Below, piece by piece: positions 37,725 to 48,129 of a DNA stretch of 64,000 bases. Numbering within the stretch: the stretch's first letter is position 1; each line of letters starts with the position of its first letter. The stretch is from Hevea brasiliensis. Its lineage: Eukaryota; Streptophyta; Magnoliopsida; Malpighiales; Euphorbiaceae. Location: positions 14,647,100 through 14,711,099 of the forward strand of contig NC_079496.1 of NCBI RefSeq assembly GCF_030052815.1, written 5' to 3'. A model generated the notes under the pieces. It saw only the letters and a program-made list of their open reading frames with translations. It was not told where the DNA came from and ran no database searches. Position numbers and translations under genes: made by a program.

Positions 37725-37727
37725 TTA

Positions 37728-38060
37728 TGCCCGCTTTGCCCTTGCATTTCCTTGGTTCTTTTTCTTCATGGAGTCCCAAATCTGCTTGGAGGTATCTTTA
37801 TAGAGAATTGTTTCCAAGATTGAACGATCAATGGCTTGAAATAGATAATTTTTTGCTTTCAAGTCATTCAACTTCTGTGCATCTAATTCTGTCTTCTGTG
37901 CATCTGTGAAAGTAGTTCCAACTGCTGGTTCTGCGAAACCACTATCAACAACTTGCCAGTATTCTTTTGATCTCAAGAAGTTTTCCATTAGCATGCTCCA
38001 AAGATCATAATGACCATCAAAGCGAGGGATATCTAGTTGAATAAAGTTTTCTGAAGCCAT
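37728..38060 (-). pseudogene. Copia gag N-terminus
   Basis: Starts MASENFIQLDIPRFDGHYD, the conserved start of copia Gag (DUF4219/UBN2 type), 49 bp inside the primer site, and runs 110 codons to a single TAA (37725-37727). The sense continues in the same frame beyond it. Confidence 0.9.
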
Positions 38061-38108
38061 AAGTGCTGCTGCAATTTTGTTTCTCTTATTTCACTCACCA
38101 AGGGTTTT

Positions 38109-38120
38109 GCTCTGATACCA
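38109..38120 (-). other. Primer binding site of the copia element (tRNA-Met)
   Basis: Minus strand TGGTATCAGAGC, one base inside the 5' LTR; complementary to initiator tRNA-Met. Confidence 0.95.
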
Positions 38121-38121
38121 C

Positions 38122-38393
38122 TGATAGAAAGAAACAAACTAGTAATGGAGGAAGATAGAACAAGATTGGACAAGTTTTATTACTCACACATAATCTAAAC
38201 TTACAATCACTGCCCCTTATATAGAGCAAAGCTAACAAACAAGTACATAAAAAATAGGAACCACTAATGCTACATCTAAAGACTCGGTATAAGTCACAAA
38301 CCACTACTTTATTAACAAACTCCTTTAAGCTAGGACAACCGTTAACAAAATAAAGACTATTTCAAAACCACGGTATACCAAAAATCCCCAACA
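38122..38393 (-). repeat. 5' LTR of the copia element
   Basis: 272 bp, TG...CA. Contains minus-strand TATATAAGG (38214-38222), a likely promoter TATA box. Confidence 0.95.
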
Positions 38394-38897
38394 CAATCTG
38401 CCTTTTGTACGCAGTTGTAGTAGAACACTCCAATTAAGGAGATGTAATTTGTGTTTGTGGTACCTTTTGATAAAAAAAAATTGCCTCATAAGAGTCTAAT
38501 TTTCTAACAACTTTTCGGTATTTTAAAAATCGAGAGATAATAGATTGGTAGGTTGCTTAGGCATGCTTTGATTAGAGTAAGGTGACCCACAGGAGAAAGA
38601 ATCTTCCCCTTCCAGAATGCGAGTTTATCTTTAAACATTTTGATTACAGGGGCTATTTATTAGATACACCGGGAGCACTAAAAAATAATACTCTCTCTCT
38701 CACAAAAAAGTGGGCCTTTCTTATAATATGGAGGGTGGATCCCACATGATTGTGAAATATAGTGCATGTATACCGGGTACTCCTAATAATTTCTCGATTA
38801 CAGGAGCCTAAGTAGAAGCTCTTTTCGCATTAGCACCTAATGGCAGTCCAAGAAAAGTACCGGGAAGGGAGCCCCATTTGCCGCTTCAACAATATTG
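38394..38897 (-). mobile_element. L1-type LINE, RT part (5'-truncated)
   Basis: Minus-strand remains of L1 RT: FLGLPLGANAKRAST, then, across the MITE at 38651-38795, FKDKLAFWKGKILSPVGHLTLIK. These are the conserved thumb/connection motifs that precede the zinc-binding domain. The LINE is not recognisable beyond 38897, so its 5' end was lost or it inserted truncated. It continues at 22214 across the copia element. Confidence 0.8.
38651..38795. mobile_element. MULE-like MITE, copy 3, with 9-bp target duplication
   Basis: 145 bp (GGCTATTTATTAGATACACC...CCTAATAATTTCTC) flanked on both sides by GATTACAGG (38642-38650, 38796-38804). Nine bases is the Mutator-class duplication length. It interrupts the LINE RT; removal restores the LINE reading. 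Confidence 0.88.
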
Positions 38898-40108
38898 TCT
38901 TTTAGAGACAAATACGTTGAGACAAATAAGATAATTGTTATTAATAACTATTATTTGAGGTAAAATTTTATTAATCTTTAAATATTATATTATTTAAGAC
39001 AAAAATTTATTAATCTGTAATGTTATATTATTTATTTCTAATAAATAATTTTTTGAGATAAAAACTTATTAGTCTCTAATTGTATAATTATTTGTTTCTA
39101 ATAATTATTTTTTCGAGGTAAAACTTATTAGTCTCAAAATATTATATTATTTATTTCTAATAATTAATTTTTTAGCAAAACTTATTAATTTCTAAATATT
39201 ATATTATATGTTTCTAACATATTAAGATTAACTTAATTTATATAAGACCTTTTAACGATTTTTCTTTAATTTGTCATTAAAAAATTCCCTTTTGCATATT
39301 AAAAAAATGTTAATAACTTATATACATATATATATATATAATATGTGTTAAGTATGTATAGATTATATATACTTAAATAAAAAAGTGATGTTCAAAAATT
39401 AAATATGTAGATACAAACACATATATATTTATATTGTATTATGTTTGTATATATTAAAATAAAGAAATTATTTTTTTTCTTTTAATCTATATAATTAAAG
39501 CTTTTAATCAACATATTGTTGTTAATTATTGGGCTAACAAGTTATTAATTTCTTAAGAAAAAAACTCAAAAATTATATAAAAACACTTTTACCTTAAACT
39601 ACAAATATTTGGATGATTTGAATTTATTAATTATACATATATTAATATTTTTTTAATTATTATTTTTAATTAAATTTGTAAAAATTATATAAGTACCATA
39701 ATAAACATAATAAAATTTGATTATATAATATAATATGTTATTAGTTCTTTATTATATTACAATATTTATATGATAAATTGAAATTTTAAGTTCTGAATTA
39801 TAAATTAAGAAAATAATAATTTGTAAAAAAAAAAGGAAACCATATCTCACATTATTTTTTCAAAGACTTGAAAGATAATGATTTTCCTATAAAAGGCAAT
39901 TCTCTTTTCTTTGCATTTCAAGTAAACAGTGGAGTCTAAATACAGAGCCCACTAGTTATAGTTTATTTTTTAAAATTATATTTATTTAGTTTAAATAATA
40001 TTTATTATTTCTAGTAATATAAATGAATTTCATTTAAATTATAGTGGCAAATAAATATTATATAATCAAAGACCAATAAATGCATTTATATTAATAATTA
40101 ATGATATG
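38898..40108. other. AT-rich intergenic DNA
   Basis: Very A/T-rich, with the tandem array at 38940-39222 and a (TA) run near 39324-39340. No gene is seen on either strand. 'TTAGAGACAAATA' at the left and its inverse 'TATTTGTCCCTAA' near 40567 might be the ends of an old DNA transposon, but they are too short to claim. Confidence 0.5.
38940..39222. repeat. ~60-bp tandem repeats, about five diverged units
   Basis: Units of the form 'gaggtaaaacttattagtct...atattatattatttatttctaataatta' recur at 38957, 39054, 39114 and 39173 with a 59-60 bp step and 10-25% divergence. Function unknown. Confidence 0.7.
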
Positions 40109-40125
40109 AAGAAATTAATATATAA

Positions 40126-40260
40126 ACTCAACTCAACTCAACTCAACCTTTATCCCAAAAATTTGAGGTCGGCTATATGGATTCATTTTCTCCACTCTGA
40201 ACGATTTTGAGTTAAATCCTCAGAAATGTATAATGCTTCTAGGTCATGTTGTACTACTAT
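40126..40260 (-). mobile_element. Au-like SINE with 17-bp target duplication
   Basis: 135 bp whose minus strand reads ATCCATATAGCCGACC, TCAAATTTTTGGGAT and then a (GAGTT)n-type tail, the conserved 3' part of plant Au SINEs. It is flanked by perfect 17-bp repeats AAGAAATTAATATATAA (40109-40125, 40261-40277). It lacks the tRNA-like 5' part, so it is 5'-truncated. Non-coding. Confidence 0.85.
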
Positions 40261-40277
40261 AAGAAATTAATATATAA

Positions 40278-41325
40278 TGAGAAGATAATTTATTTTTACA
40301 AATATTATTAGAGATAAATTTATTTAATTCTAAAAGTAAATTTAAAAATTTTAGTATAAACAATTAAAGTCAATTTAATTTATTTTTAAAAATAGATTTA
40401 GGGTCAAATTATATAGTTTGTTAAGATGGAAAGGGAGACAATTTTTTTTCTCTATAAGTTGTTAATATAGACAAATATATTTATTTCTGAAAATTAAATT
40501 AATATCAAATATATATTTATCTCTATATTTATCTCTAATTACTTTTAGGAATATCAGTAATGATTATTTGTCCCTAAAAATATATAGAGACAAAAAAATA
40601 GTTTTTTGGATCAAAATTTTTGTTTCAACGTAATAATTTTGGCTTAGTGAATTGATTCAGCAGCCTGACGAAGATAGGCATCATCAACATTATTTTGGCT
40701 TTTCTTGATCTCCTTGTTTCTCTTCTCCGCTCTTTTCTTTATCTCTCTCTTTTTCTCCCCAGTTTTCATTTCTTTCCTCTGATTCCATCCAGCAGCTTTT
40801 TCTTCCATATAAAGGGTATACTCAGCAAGAACTTAGTAACGTATAAAACAGGAGTCTAGGCTACTGTTCTGCTTCGTATATTCACATGGTTCGTATATGC
40901 CTATCTGATTAATTTGTTATATGTTTCTTAGCTTCATCTGATAATAGATATATGATGATGATCATCATCATGTATATCAATAAACATGATATGGCTCTTT
41001 TTTTTTTTTTTTTTTTACTATTTCTAGTGGATTGGTTTGATTTAATCCAAATCATAAAATAAAAATACCTATAACTAGTTGCTTTTTCAATCAATAAATA
41101 CATAATATTCATTTTAATTTGACCAAAAGTATATTTTAATGTAAGATTTTTAACTAAAAAGTCACTCGAAATGTAACTAATTACATTCTATAACACGATT
41201 AAAGTATCAAATTAGTTTCAAACAACAATAATAACTAAGTTTTAATTTCAAATAAAAAAAAAACTAAATCTTTCTCATATTTAACCACACATATATTTGT
41301 AAGTACTGAACATATGCACCATATA
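40278..41325. other. AT-rich 3' flank of the terpene synthase gene
   Basis: No gene. 40640-40840 (CT-rich 'tctccttgtttctcttctcc', 'cagcagctttttcttc', 'ataaagggtatactca') recurs at 59420-59560, showing that this flank belongs to a duplicated unit. A T20-type run lies at 40999-41017. Confidence 0.6.
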
Positions 41326-41483
41326 TAGCAATGGCCTTTATTATTCAAATTTTTTAAACACCTTCATACATTTTTTTTTTATCCAATATAATTATAGATT
41401 GCTATTTAGCAATCGCCTTTATTATCCAAATTTTTTAAACGCCTTCGTACTTTTTTTTATCCAATATAATTATAGATTGCTAG
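41326..41483. repeat. 81-bp tandem duplication just after the terpene synthase stop
   Basis: Two copies starting TAGCAAT at 41326 and 41407, each with minus-strand AATAAAGG, a potential polyadenylation signal (41335 and 41416 regions). The second copy ends 20 bp from the stop codon, so the duplication gives the transcript two equivalent 3' end signals. Confidence 0.85.
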
Positions 41484-43045
41484 AGAAATGGTATAACGCA
41501 GTTCAGAGCACAGGGTCCTTAAGCAATGAGGCAACATAGTCCTTCAAAATGTAAGAGTTTGTGAATCCATCGCCATCCTTGTAGATGACATCCATTGCAC
41601 GTGCAAGATTCATAATTCTCTCCAAAAGGGGCCTTGGAGCTGGGGTTGGTTTCAGCCACTCCTCATTGATATCTTTCCATGCATTTGCAATCTCTTCTCG
41701 AAACAATTTAACTGTCTCTTCTTCTGAAACTCCGTGCTGCTTCATGTAGCATTCAACACTTGATGGGGCATGTTCTCTGTTCTTCTCGAACTATATATAA
41801 CAAAATTGAAATTATTTTTAAAATTAACACACACACATATATATATATGTAAGTATGTATGTATATCTAATTCATACAATGCATGGGTTAATTACCTCAT
41901 GGGATACAATGTCGTTCATGAGCCTGCACAAGAGTGATAAAGCTCTAATAATCTTAGGGTCATTGGACACCCACTCAAAGGCATCCGTTGTTGCTACTTT
42001 CCCCATGCTGAGGAAGGATGTTGTTGTAACCATTGGATAATTAGCGATACTTGTAAATACTCCTCCATTGTTGGAACATAGCCTTCATTGCGCCACTTCG
42101 CTTCTGCTAAGTAGCTTCGCAACATTCTCTTTATCTGTCACAAAATCTAAATTATTAGAATTAGAGACAATAATTAAATAATTAAAATGAATTTAATTTT
42201 TTACAAGAAATTTCATAACTCTACTCAATTAAAGCTAATATTTACATTATTAAATTTAAATATTATATTTTAAATACCTTCATCTGATGCAAGTTAATTA
42301 TAAATGTAGAATTATAACTAAAATTTTATGTATATCAACTATGAATTTGCAAATTAATTTCACAAATTTTTACTACATAAATGCTACAAAATATAAGCTG
42401 ATTTTTGTACTGTATTTTTTTGAGGGTTGAGATTTTTCCCATAGGAACAAGAATGATTTTCTTTTGTGAAATATATTGATATACCAACAAGCTTTAAATT
42501 AAAAATGTGTGAATTAGGAAGGAGAAACATTAGGGATGATGGATGAGATAACTTACAGCTTCTTTTGCATAATGCACACAGTATGAGCTTCCTTCTTCAG
42601 CAATGCTCTCTTCAATTTCATTGTAGAGATCAAGCATAGAGGCATAAATCATTTTCATGTACTCTGGAAGCGTGTCAATGGCCTTAATATCCCACCTGAA
42701 AAATCAAGTAATATATATAATAAGCCACTCTTACCAACTTGAAGTTGCATATGTATCTAAGAATGCTGAATTGGACGAAAGATGTGTATATATCAACCGT
42801 TCTATAGCATCTGTAAAGAGCTCAAGTTCTTCACATGTAGCATAGTTATCATAAGTATCATCTAAAATGGTTGCCATGGACATCACTTTAGCCAGGTTCT
42901 TCCTTGCAATTGAATATTGGGGCTCAAAGTACACTCCAACACTTAAGAAAAAGCACTCCACAAGTCTGTCCCTTGCATAGGGCAGCTTTGCTGCGAAATC
43001 CAAATTCTTCCACCACCTGTTGGGGCACAAGTCTTGCTTAAATAT

Positions 43046-43200
43046 TCTTTTCTTTTTTTTTTTTTTAATAAGCAATGAAATTTTATTAATATATCGAGGA
43101 AACATGCAAAGTCCTGGCCATTGGAACTCCCCAAAACATTCTACCTAGTACAACACATGCTAAAACAAAATACAAGCCTAAAGACTAGACTGACCAAAGC
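43046..43200 (-). mobile_element. 5'-truncated LINE 3' end in intron 3
   Basis: The minus strand ends AATAAAATTTCATTGC then a poly-A stretch (T run 43049-43066), the usual L1 3' end in this window. No coding part remains. It lies 30 bp from the exon 4 acceptor. Confidence 0.6.
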
Positions 43201-43203
43201 ATC

Positions 43204-43860
43204 TGTTAGAATTATGACTCAAAATTTTAGTTGGATTTGGAAAGACCTTTTCCTAATTTGAGTGGGAGAAATATTCCTCAATAGGATAGAGGAATATTTT
43301 CTAAATAAAGTAAAACTCTTATTTTAGTGTTATTCCTAAATTGAGTGGGATTCCTAATCAGATTAGGATTGAGGGAATTAACACTATAATTAGGAGAATG
43401 GTAAAAAAGTTATTTGGCTTTCAGCTCATGGAGTGAGGCTGTTGCCCATTGTAAAGAGGGGCCTTGCCAATTGCTAAGGATTTGACTATGTCCATTGATG
43501 AGGGGCACTTGCCCATTGCAGTGGAGAGATGCTTTGGCCTAAGGTGGAGTAAGAACATATAATTCAAGAGGAAGGGATTCTTGTCCATTGGTGAGAGGGC
43601 TCTTGCTCATTTGTGGTATGGTGTTGTAATAGTAAATATATTGAGTTATGTCTAGAGGAGACTGAGAGGGATTAACTAATATATTTACTATGAGCAGTTT
43701 GATGGATGTTGTATAGATTCTTTTGGGTGTAATTGGGTTGATGGGTAGTATAGCTTTGAGTTTATAATGATAATTTATTTATTGTTGATAGTGGAAGATG
43801 GCATATAGCCCTATGTTGAGAGGGTGAATCACGTAAATATTGGTATTTTGTGTGTACAAA
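43204..43860. mobile_element. LTR-like insertion in intron 3
   Basis: Starts TGTTAGAATTATGACTC, the usual start of a plant copia LTR, and continues ~650 bp with repeated 'ttgcccatt'/'ttgtccatt' motifs. The far end is unclear and there is no matching 5-bp duplication, so it may be a truncated solo LTR. Together with the LINE piece it enlarges intron 3 to 1244 bp, against 89-422 bp for the other introns. The minus ORF 43762-43962 is not a gene. Confidence 0.5.
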
Positions 43861-45353
43861 ACAACCTAAAACAATCACAACAAAACAAAGTGCACAAAAC
43901 AACCTAAAACCCAGCCTCCAAGTCAAACAGCAAGAACATTGTACAAAACAATAGCTCAGCAAACAAAGAAGAATGCAATTAAGTTTGAATATTAATAGGG
44001 GCTACATAACAATCAATATTTACTGTGGGGAACAATTTCATATATTTCCTATGTGGCAAATTATAATTAATTTATTTTAATATGAATTCATATAAGTGAT
44101 TAAATTGTTTTACACGTCAAAATAATTAGCCTATTTGATATTGCAATCCGATCATTTATATTTTGCCTTTTCATTTCATATATTTCCCATGTAGGATTTC
44201 CAACAAAATTACTTGAAGGAATTAACATACGTGCTAAAAAAATTAATTATGAGAACTTACTCTGTGATGCCATTTAGTTCCTTCTGATGCACTTCCTGCA
44301 ACCTGTTGAAATCTAACTTGGCAAACTCTAATAATGTTGTGTTGTATGATTTATCCCATTTGTAGGCGTCAATATAGTGCCTTGCCTCTAACCTTGGCAG
44401 ACATCTGTGAATGGGGCGGTTCAGGGCATGGCTCACCTGCTGTGCAAGATGAGGGCTTAATTGAGGCAATAATGAGTAAAGGTTTGCGGTAGTGAAAGCT
44501 ATGGCTTCGTCCAATATGTCCTCTCCTCGTATTCCAAGATGTGCAGCCTCATATAAACTTAGCATGCCATCCACATCTTGTTTCAAGGACTCCTTGAACT
44601 CCCCTTCACTGTCTTTGAATTTTGCGAATATATCTGCATCCCAAAATAGTAGACAATTCATGAGCTTTTACTTGATGAACAATTGAAAGCCAAGTAGTTT
44701 CCTATATTAGTTATTATCTTACCAGATGAAACTTTAATCCCTTGCTGTCTAAGAAGTCGAAACCAAAGAGCAGCAGTATACAGATCATTCCCATCACTGG
44801 AATAGTCATGGCAGATTTTTTCTAATGCATCTTCAATCTCACTCGTAAAATGGTAAGCAACGCCTAAACGTTGTATTCTATTAATCAAGTGCAATTTCTG
44901 GGAAGACTCATCACTATCATCTCTTAGCATCCTTCTTACTTCCTGTTTCAGTACTTCGAATGGCTGTTGGATTGAAGTATCTGTTGTCTGCGAAGGCACA
45001 TAACAGAAGAATAAGAGAATGTAACAATATGCTTATGTTCAACAGTATTCATGAAGTTTTAATCATATGAGAAATTATTATCAACTTAAAAAATTTTACA
45101 TGCACAAAGAGGAAGATACAGTTTACTTACCTTGGAGTCAGAAACAGGTGTGAGAAAATAATCTCCCCAGATTGCAGGATGGTAATTGGCAGAGTTGATG
45201 CGATTGGTAGTAGATGTGAAAAAAGCTGAATCTTGAACTGCCATTTTGTTTTTCCTTATGGAAGAAAACTGATCAGTGAAAAGATGGATGTATAAATCTT
45301 CTGTGCTTCAAGGTGCTCGATGGGGTGATTCGAAAAAGAGCTATTTTTCTTGG

Positions 45354-45361
45354 TATTTATA
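45354..45361 (-). promoter_or_regulatory. TATA box of the terpene synthase gene
   Basis: Minus strand CCTATAAATACC, 110 bp upstream of the ATG, at a usual distance for a plant promoter with a short leader. It suggests that the pseudogene may still be transcribed. Confidence 0.7.
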
Positions 45362-45624
45362 GGCAAAGTCCAAAGAATACTGTAACCAATAAATAAATAA
45401 TATTAATCCAGTCTGTTTAATTTCAATAATTCATGTTATGACGTTTTTCTCCCTTCTGGTGGATTTTCTCTCTTTTTTTTTTTTTTTCCCTCTTCTCCAT
45501 TAATTCATTTTCATTATGCCCCATCAATTTTGTCCCACTAATTTGGACAAGGGGCTGTTGAGTGTGAAATGTGCAAGTGGCCCCCCTGTCCACGTTAATT
45601 GATTAGTTTTAACAGGGTTGTCCT

Positions 45625-45786
45625 GCAGAGATTTTTACTAAAATTGTGTAAAAAAAAATAATAATAATTCTGGTTTCTGTGTGGTGAGTTTGGCTTTTAC
45701 ACAGTGCCTACAATATAACTATCAACATTGTGAATTGTTTTTTACCTATAAAAAATTTTTTACACAATTTTGAAAAAAATCTCTGC
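45625..45786. mobile_element. MITE with ~30-bp terminal inverted repeats in the promoter
   Basis: 162 bp starting GCAGAGATTTTTACTAAAAT and ending in its near-exact inverse (ATTTTGAAAAAAATCTCTGC). The inverted repeats extend through TTGTGTAAAAAA. Target duplication not clear. It lies ~270-430 bp upstream of the TATA box. Confidence 0.8.
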
Positions 45787-48129
45787 CTACCAGTGCGAGT
45801 GTAGCAAGGATCTCATTCTCTCGTTTGTTCGTCATTTTGATTTGACTATTTTTAATAAATTTTCTTGCTTTCTACTATATTAAATAGATAAAAATTCTTA
45901 TTTTGATCTATTCACTATAAGAGTTAAGATACAAATATATGAGAAAACACTTATAATTAATTTTAAACTTTTAGATATAAACAAATATTTTATATTTTAT
46001 ATTATTAATAAAAAATATTTTAATAAAGTTGAAATGTATTAATTAAAATATTAAAATTATAAATAAAAAATTATAAAAGTATTAGTATTTTTAATTTTTG
46101 AGTTAAAAAAAAATAATATGGTCAAAATAAAAAATAAAATTAAATTAGCTATTAGTTGATCAGAAATAATTTTAAAAATAGAGTTGATACAAACTGCAGA
46201 GCTAATGTAAATAATATCAGTTACCCATCAGCTATCAGCTTTATTTTTTTAAACTTACAAAACACTCTAGTTTATCTATTTGAGTATCTATCAGCTATCA
46301 GCTACACCCAATAGGTAAATCGAATATTCCCTAATTTTGAAATAGATATTCGTACGAGAAGATGGCAATGTCAATTTTATTGTTGGTTGGTTATTAGTTT
46401 TATATTAATTTCCCAGCTGCCCGCTTGAAATATAATTACATATTTCAAGAACCAGTAATTGAGGTTATAATTGTAATTTCATTTTATTTTTAATGGATCA
46501 CGAAAATTTGTATTTTTTTTTTATTTTTTCTCATTTTAATTAAAGATCTCAACATTTTAATAAATATGGATAAAATTAAATAAATAAATATATTTAATTG
46601 AAAGTGAAAATTTTAAAAACTGTTCACTCATCTCTAGGAGGCTCACATTTTTTTCTAAATTTGATCTTAGAGTAAAATTTTGGCAAATAACTTATTTGCC
46701 TAAAATTTATTATACAGATATATTTTTCTTCCAGCTTCAGGGAGATAGTTTACTGTCAATTCACATGGAATTTTGATTTGGATTTAGATTATAATTATAG
46801 TGTCTTGATCTATATTGATGACACTATGCTATTATAAAGAAGTGTCTCGGCCCATAAAAAACTTATGATCTAGTTCTAAGCTCTAATCAAAGAATATAGG
46901 ATCACGTTATCTGAAAAAAAAAAATCACTTAACCTAAACCAACGTTGAATTTCTGAGAATGTAATTCCTATCACTAAAAAAATGATCCGACTAATGCTAG
47001 TGATGAATATTAGGGAGCTACTCTTTTTGAAGGAATGAAAGGAAAACAATATATATATCTGTGGTCACAAAATGGACAGTTCAAGGATTTTAAAAAACAT
47101 TACCACACAGTCTATAAAGAAATCTTGGCCATTAAAAATTGAATTAAATAATTAAAATTTAATTAAAAAGTAAAATAAAAAGAAAATTAAATTTAGTAAA
47201 AATTTTTCTTGAGGGAAACTTATTGTTAAAATATCACTAATTTTAATAAAATTTTATTATTATAATTTTATGATCCCATATTTGTCAAAATTAGTTATAT
47301 GCTTGATTGAAAACTTTTTACAGAACTTGTTATTGTTTTAATTTTTAATAAAATTTTAGTTTTCTTATTTATTTATATTTTTTTAAAATCAATTCCATTA
47401 AATATTTTTACAGATTATTTATTTTATTAAAATTATGAAATTCTTTAATTTAAATTGATAAAATATTATTTTATGAGAATAGTTAATTTTTTTAATTATT
47501 TGTTAATTAATATTAAAATTAAGAATAATTTAAATTGCAAAAGGAAAACAAATTAAAAAAAAAATTGAATGAGGGTGAAAAAGGAAACAAAGACATGCAA
47601 ACTAATCTCTCCACATCTCCCCTCGCCTATTTACTCGTAAAAAAATAATTTTTTATTTTTAAAAAAATTTTAATTTTCATTTTTTATAAAAAAATAAAAA
47701 AAATTATAAAAACGTGTTCACTAATAATAATAAAAAATAATTTTTAATTAAAAAATAAATTATTATAAAATATATTTAAAAGTTTATTATATTACTTAAA
47801 ATTTTAATATATGTTATTTTTTTGTTTTATAATAGTATAATTAATTTTTTATCATTTGATATGTGTCACTATAAGTGCATGTGCCATATCAAATAATAGA
47901 GTAATGAGTAAGAGTATCGTTTTTATGAGAAATTATATTTAAGTATTAAATTATAATTATTTTTATTATTTAAACTGATAAAAATTTATATGAGAGCTAA
48001 AGTAATTTAAATATAGAAATTTTTAATAGAAGCAAATAAAATTGGCAATGGGTAAAGAAAATATAGACTCAAATTAGGCAAATTTAACTAACTTGGCAAT
48101 GGTAATATACAAGAACAAAAATCATTTGA
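45787..48129. repeat. AT-rich 5' flank, duplicated at 61.8-64 kb
   Basis: No gene. About 46345-47390 matches 62960-64000 along its full length and in part 61960-62275 and 62350-62860 (for example CTAGCTGCCCGCTTGAAAT against CCAGCTGCCCGCTTGAAAT; CAAGAACCAGTAATTGAGG). The short repeats 'cagctatcagct' at 46228 and 46298 are a small direct duplication. Confidence 0.75.

Larger units (their letters stand above)
22215..38393 (-). mobile_element. Ty1/copia retrotransposon interrupted by a Ty3 element
   Basis: Bounded by LTRs of 273 and 272 bp (TGATAG...CCAACA) with an exact 5-bp target duplication CAATC (22210-22214 and 38394-38398). Without the nested 11.5-kb insertion it is ~4.65 kb, the usual copia size. 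It reads on the minus strand: gag, protease, integrase, RT, RNase H. The ORF is broken by in-frame stops (37725-37727, 23738-23752) and frameshifts (830-836 and 868-874 in the 36 and 35 kb blocks; near 23110). It is inserted in the L1 LINE: removing it and one CAATC restores continuous LINE sequence (GRLGILDIHK). Confidence 0.95.
41503..45244 (-). pseudogene. Sesquiterpene synthase (TPS-a type), frameshifted in exon 6
   Basis: Seven exons, all with GT/AG borders: 45131-45244, 44723-44987, 44261-44633, 42798-43016, 42557-42695, 41896-42134, 41503-41790. The intact form would be ~548 aa, a cytosolic TPS-a enzyme that cyclises farnesyl diphosphate; there is no plastid transit peptide. Exon 1 has SANYHPAIWGD, but the RR of RRx8W is replaced (RIN). 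Exon 4 has the RxR motif (ARDRL) and the metal-binding DDTYD. The exon 6/7 border encodes the NSE/DTE motif NDIVSHEFE. Exon 6 is 239 nt; the family length is ~249, and after EEYLQVSL the frame shifts and meets TAG at 41994-41996, giving ~416 aa without the NSE/DTE motif. The sense resumes one frame over with [14 protein letters not shown]. Product specificity cannot be told. Confidence 0.93.

Noticed and set aside
38898..40640. Possible large DNA transposon with TTAGAGACAAATA ends
   Set aside because: Only about 13 bases of imperfect inverse similarity and no target duplication or transposase could be found.
42657..42845. Plus ORF and readthrough peptides at synthase exon 4/5
   Set aside because: Antisense or intron readthrough of the synthase; splice sites explain the true reading.
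43204..43860. Complete solo copia LTR in intron 3
   Set aside because: The start is convincing but the right end lacks a clear CA border and matching 5-bp duplication, so only an LTR-like insertion is claimed.
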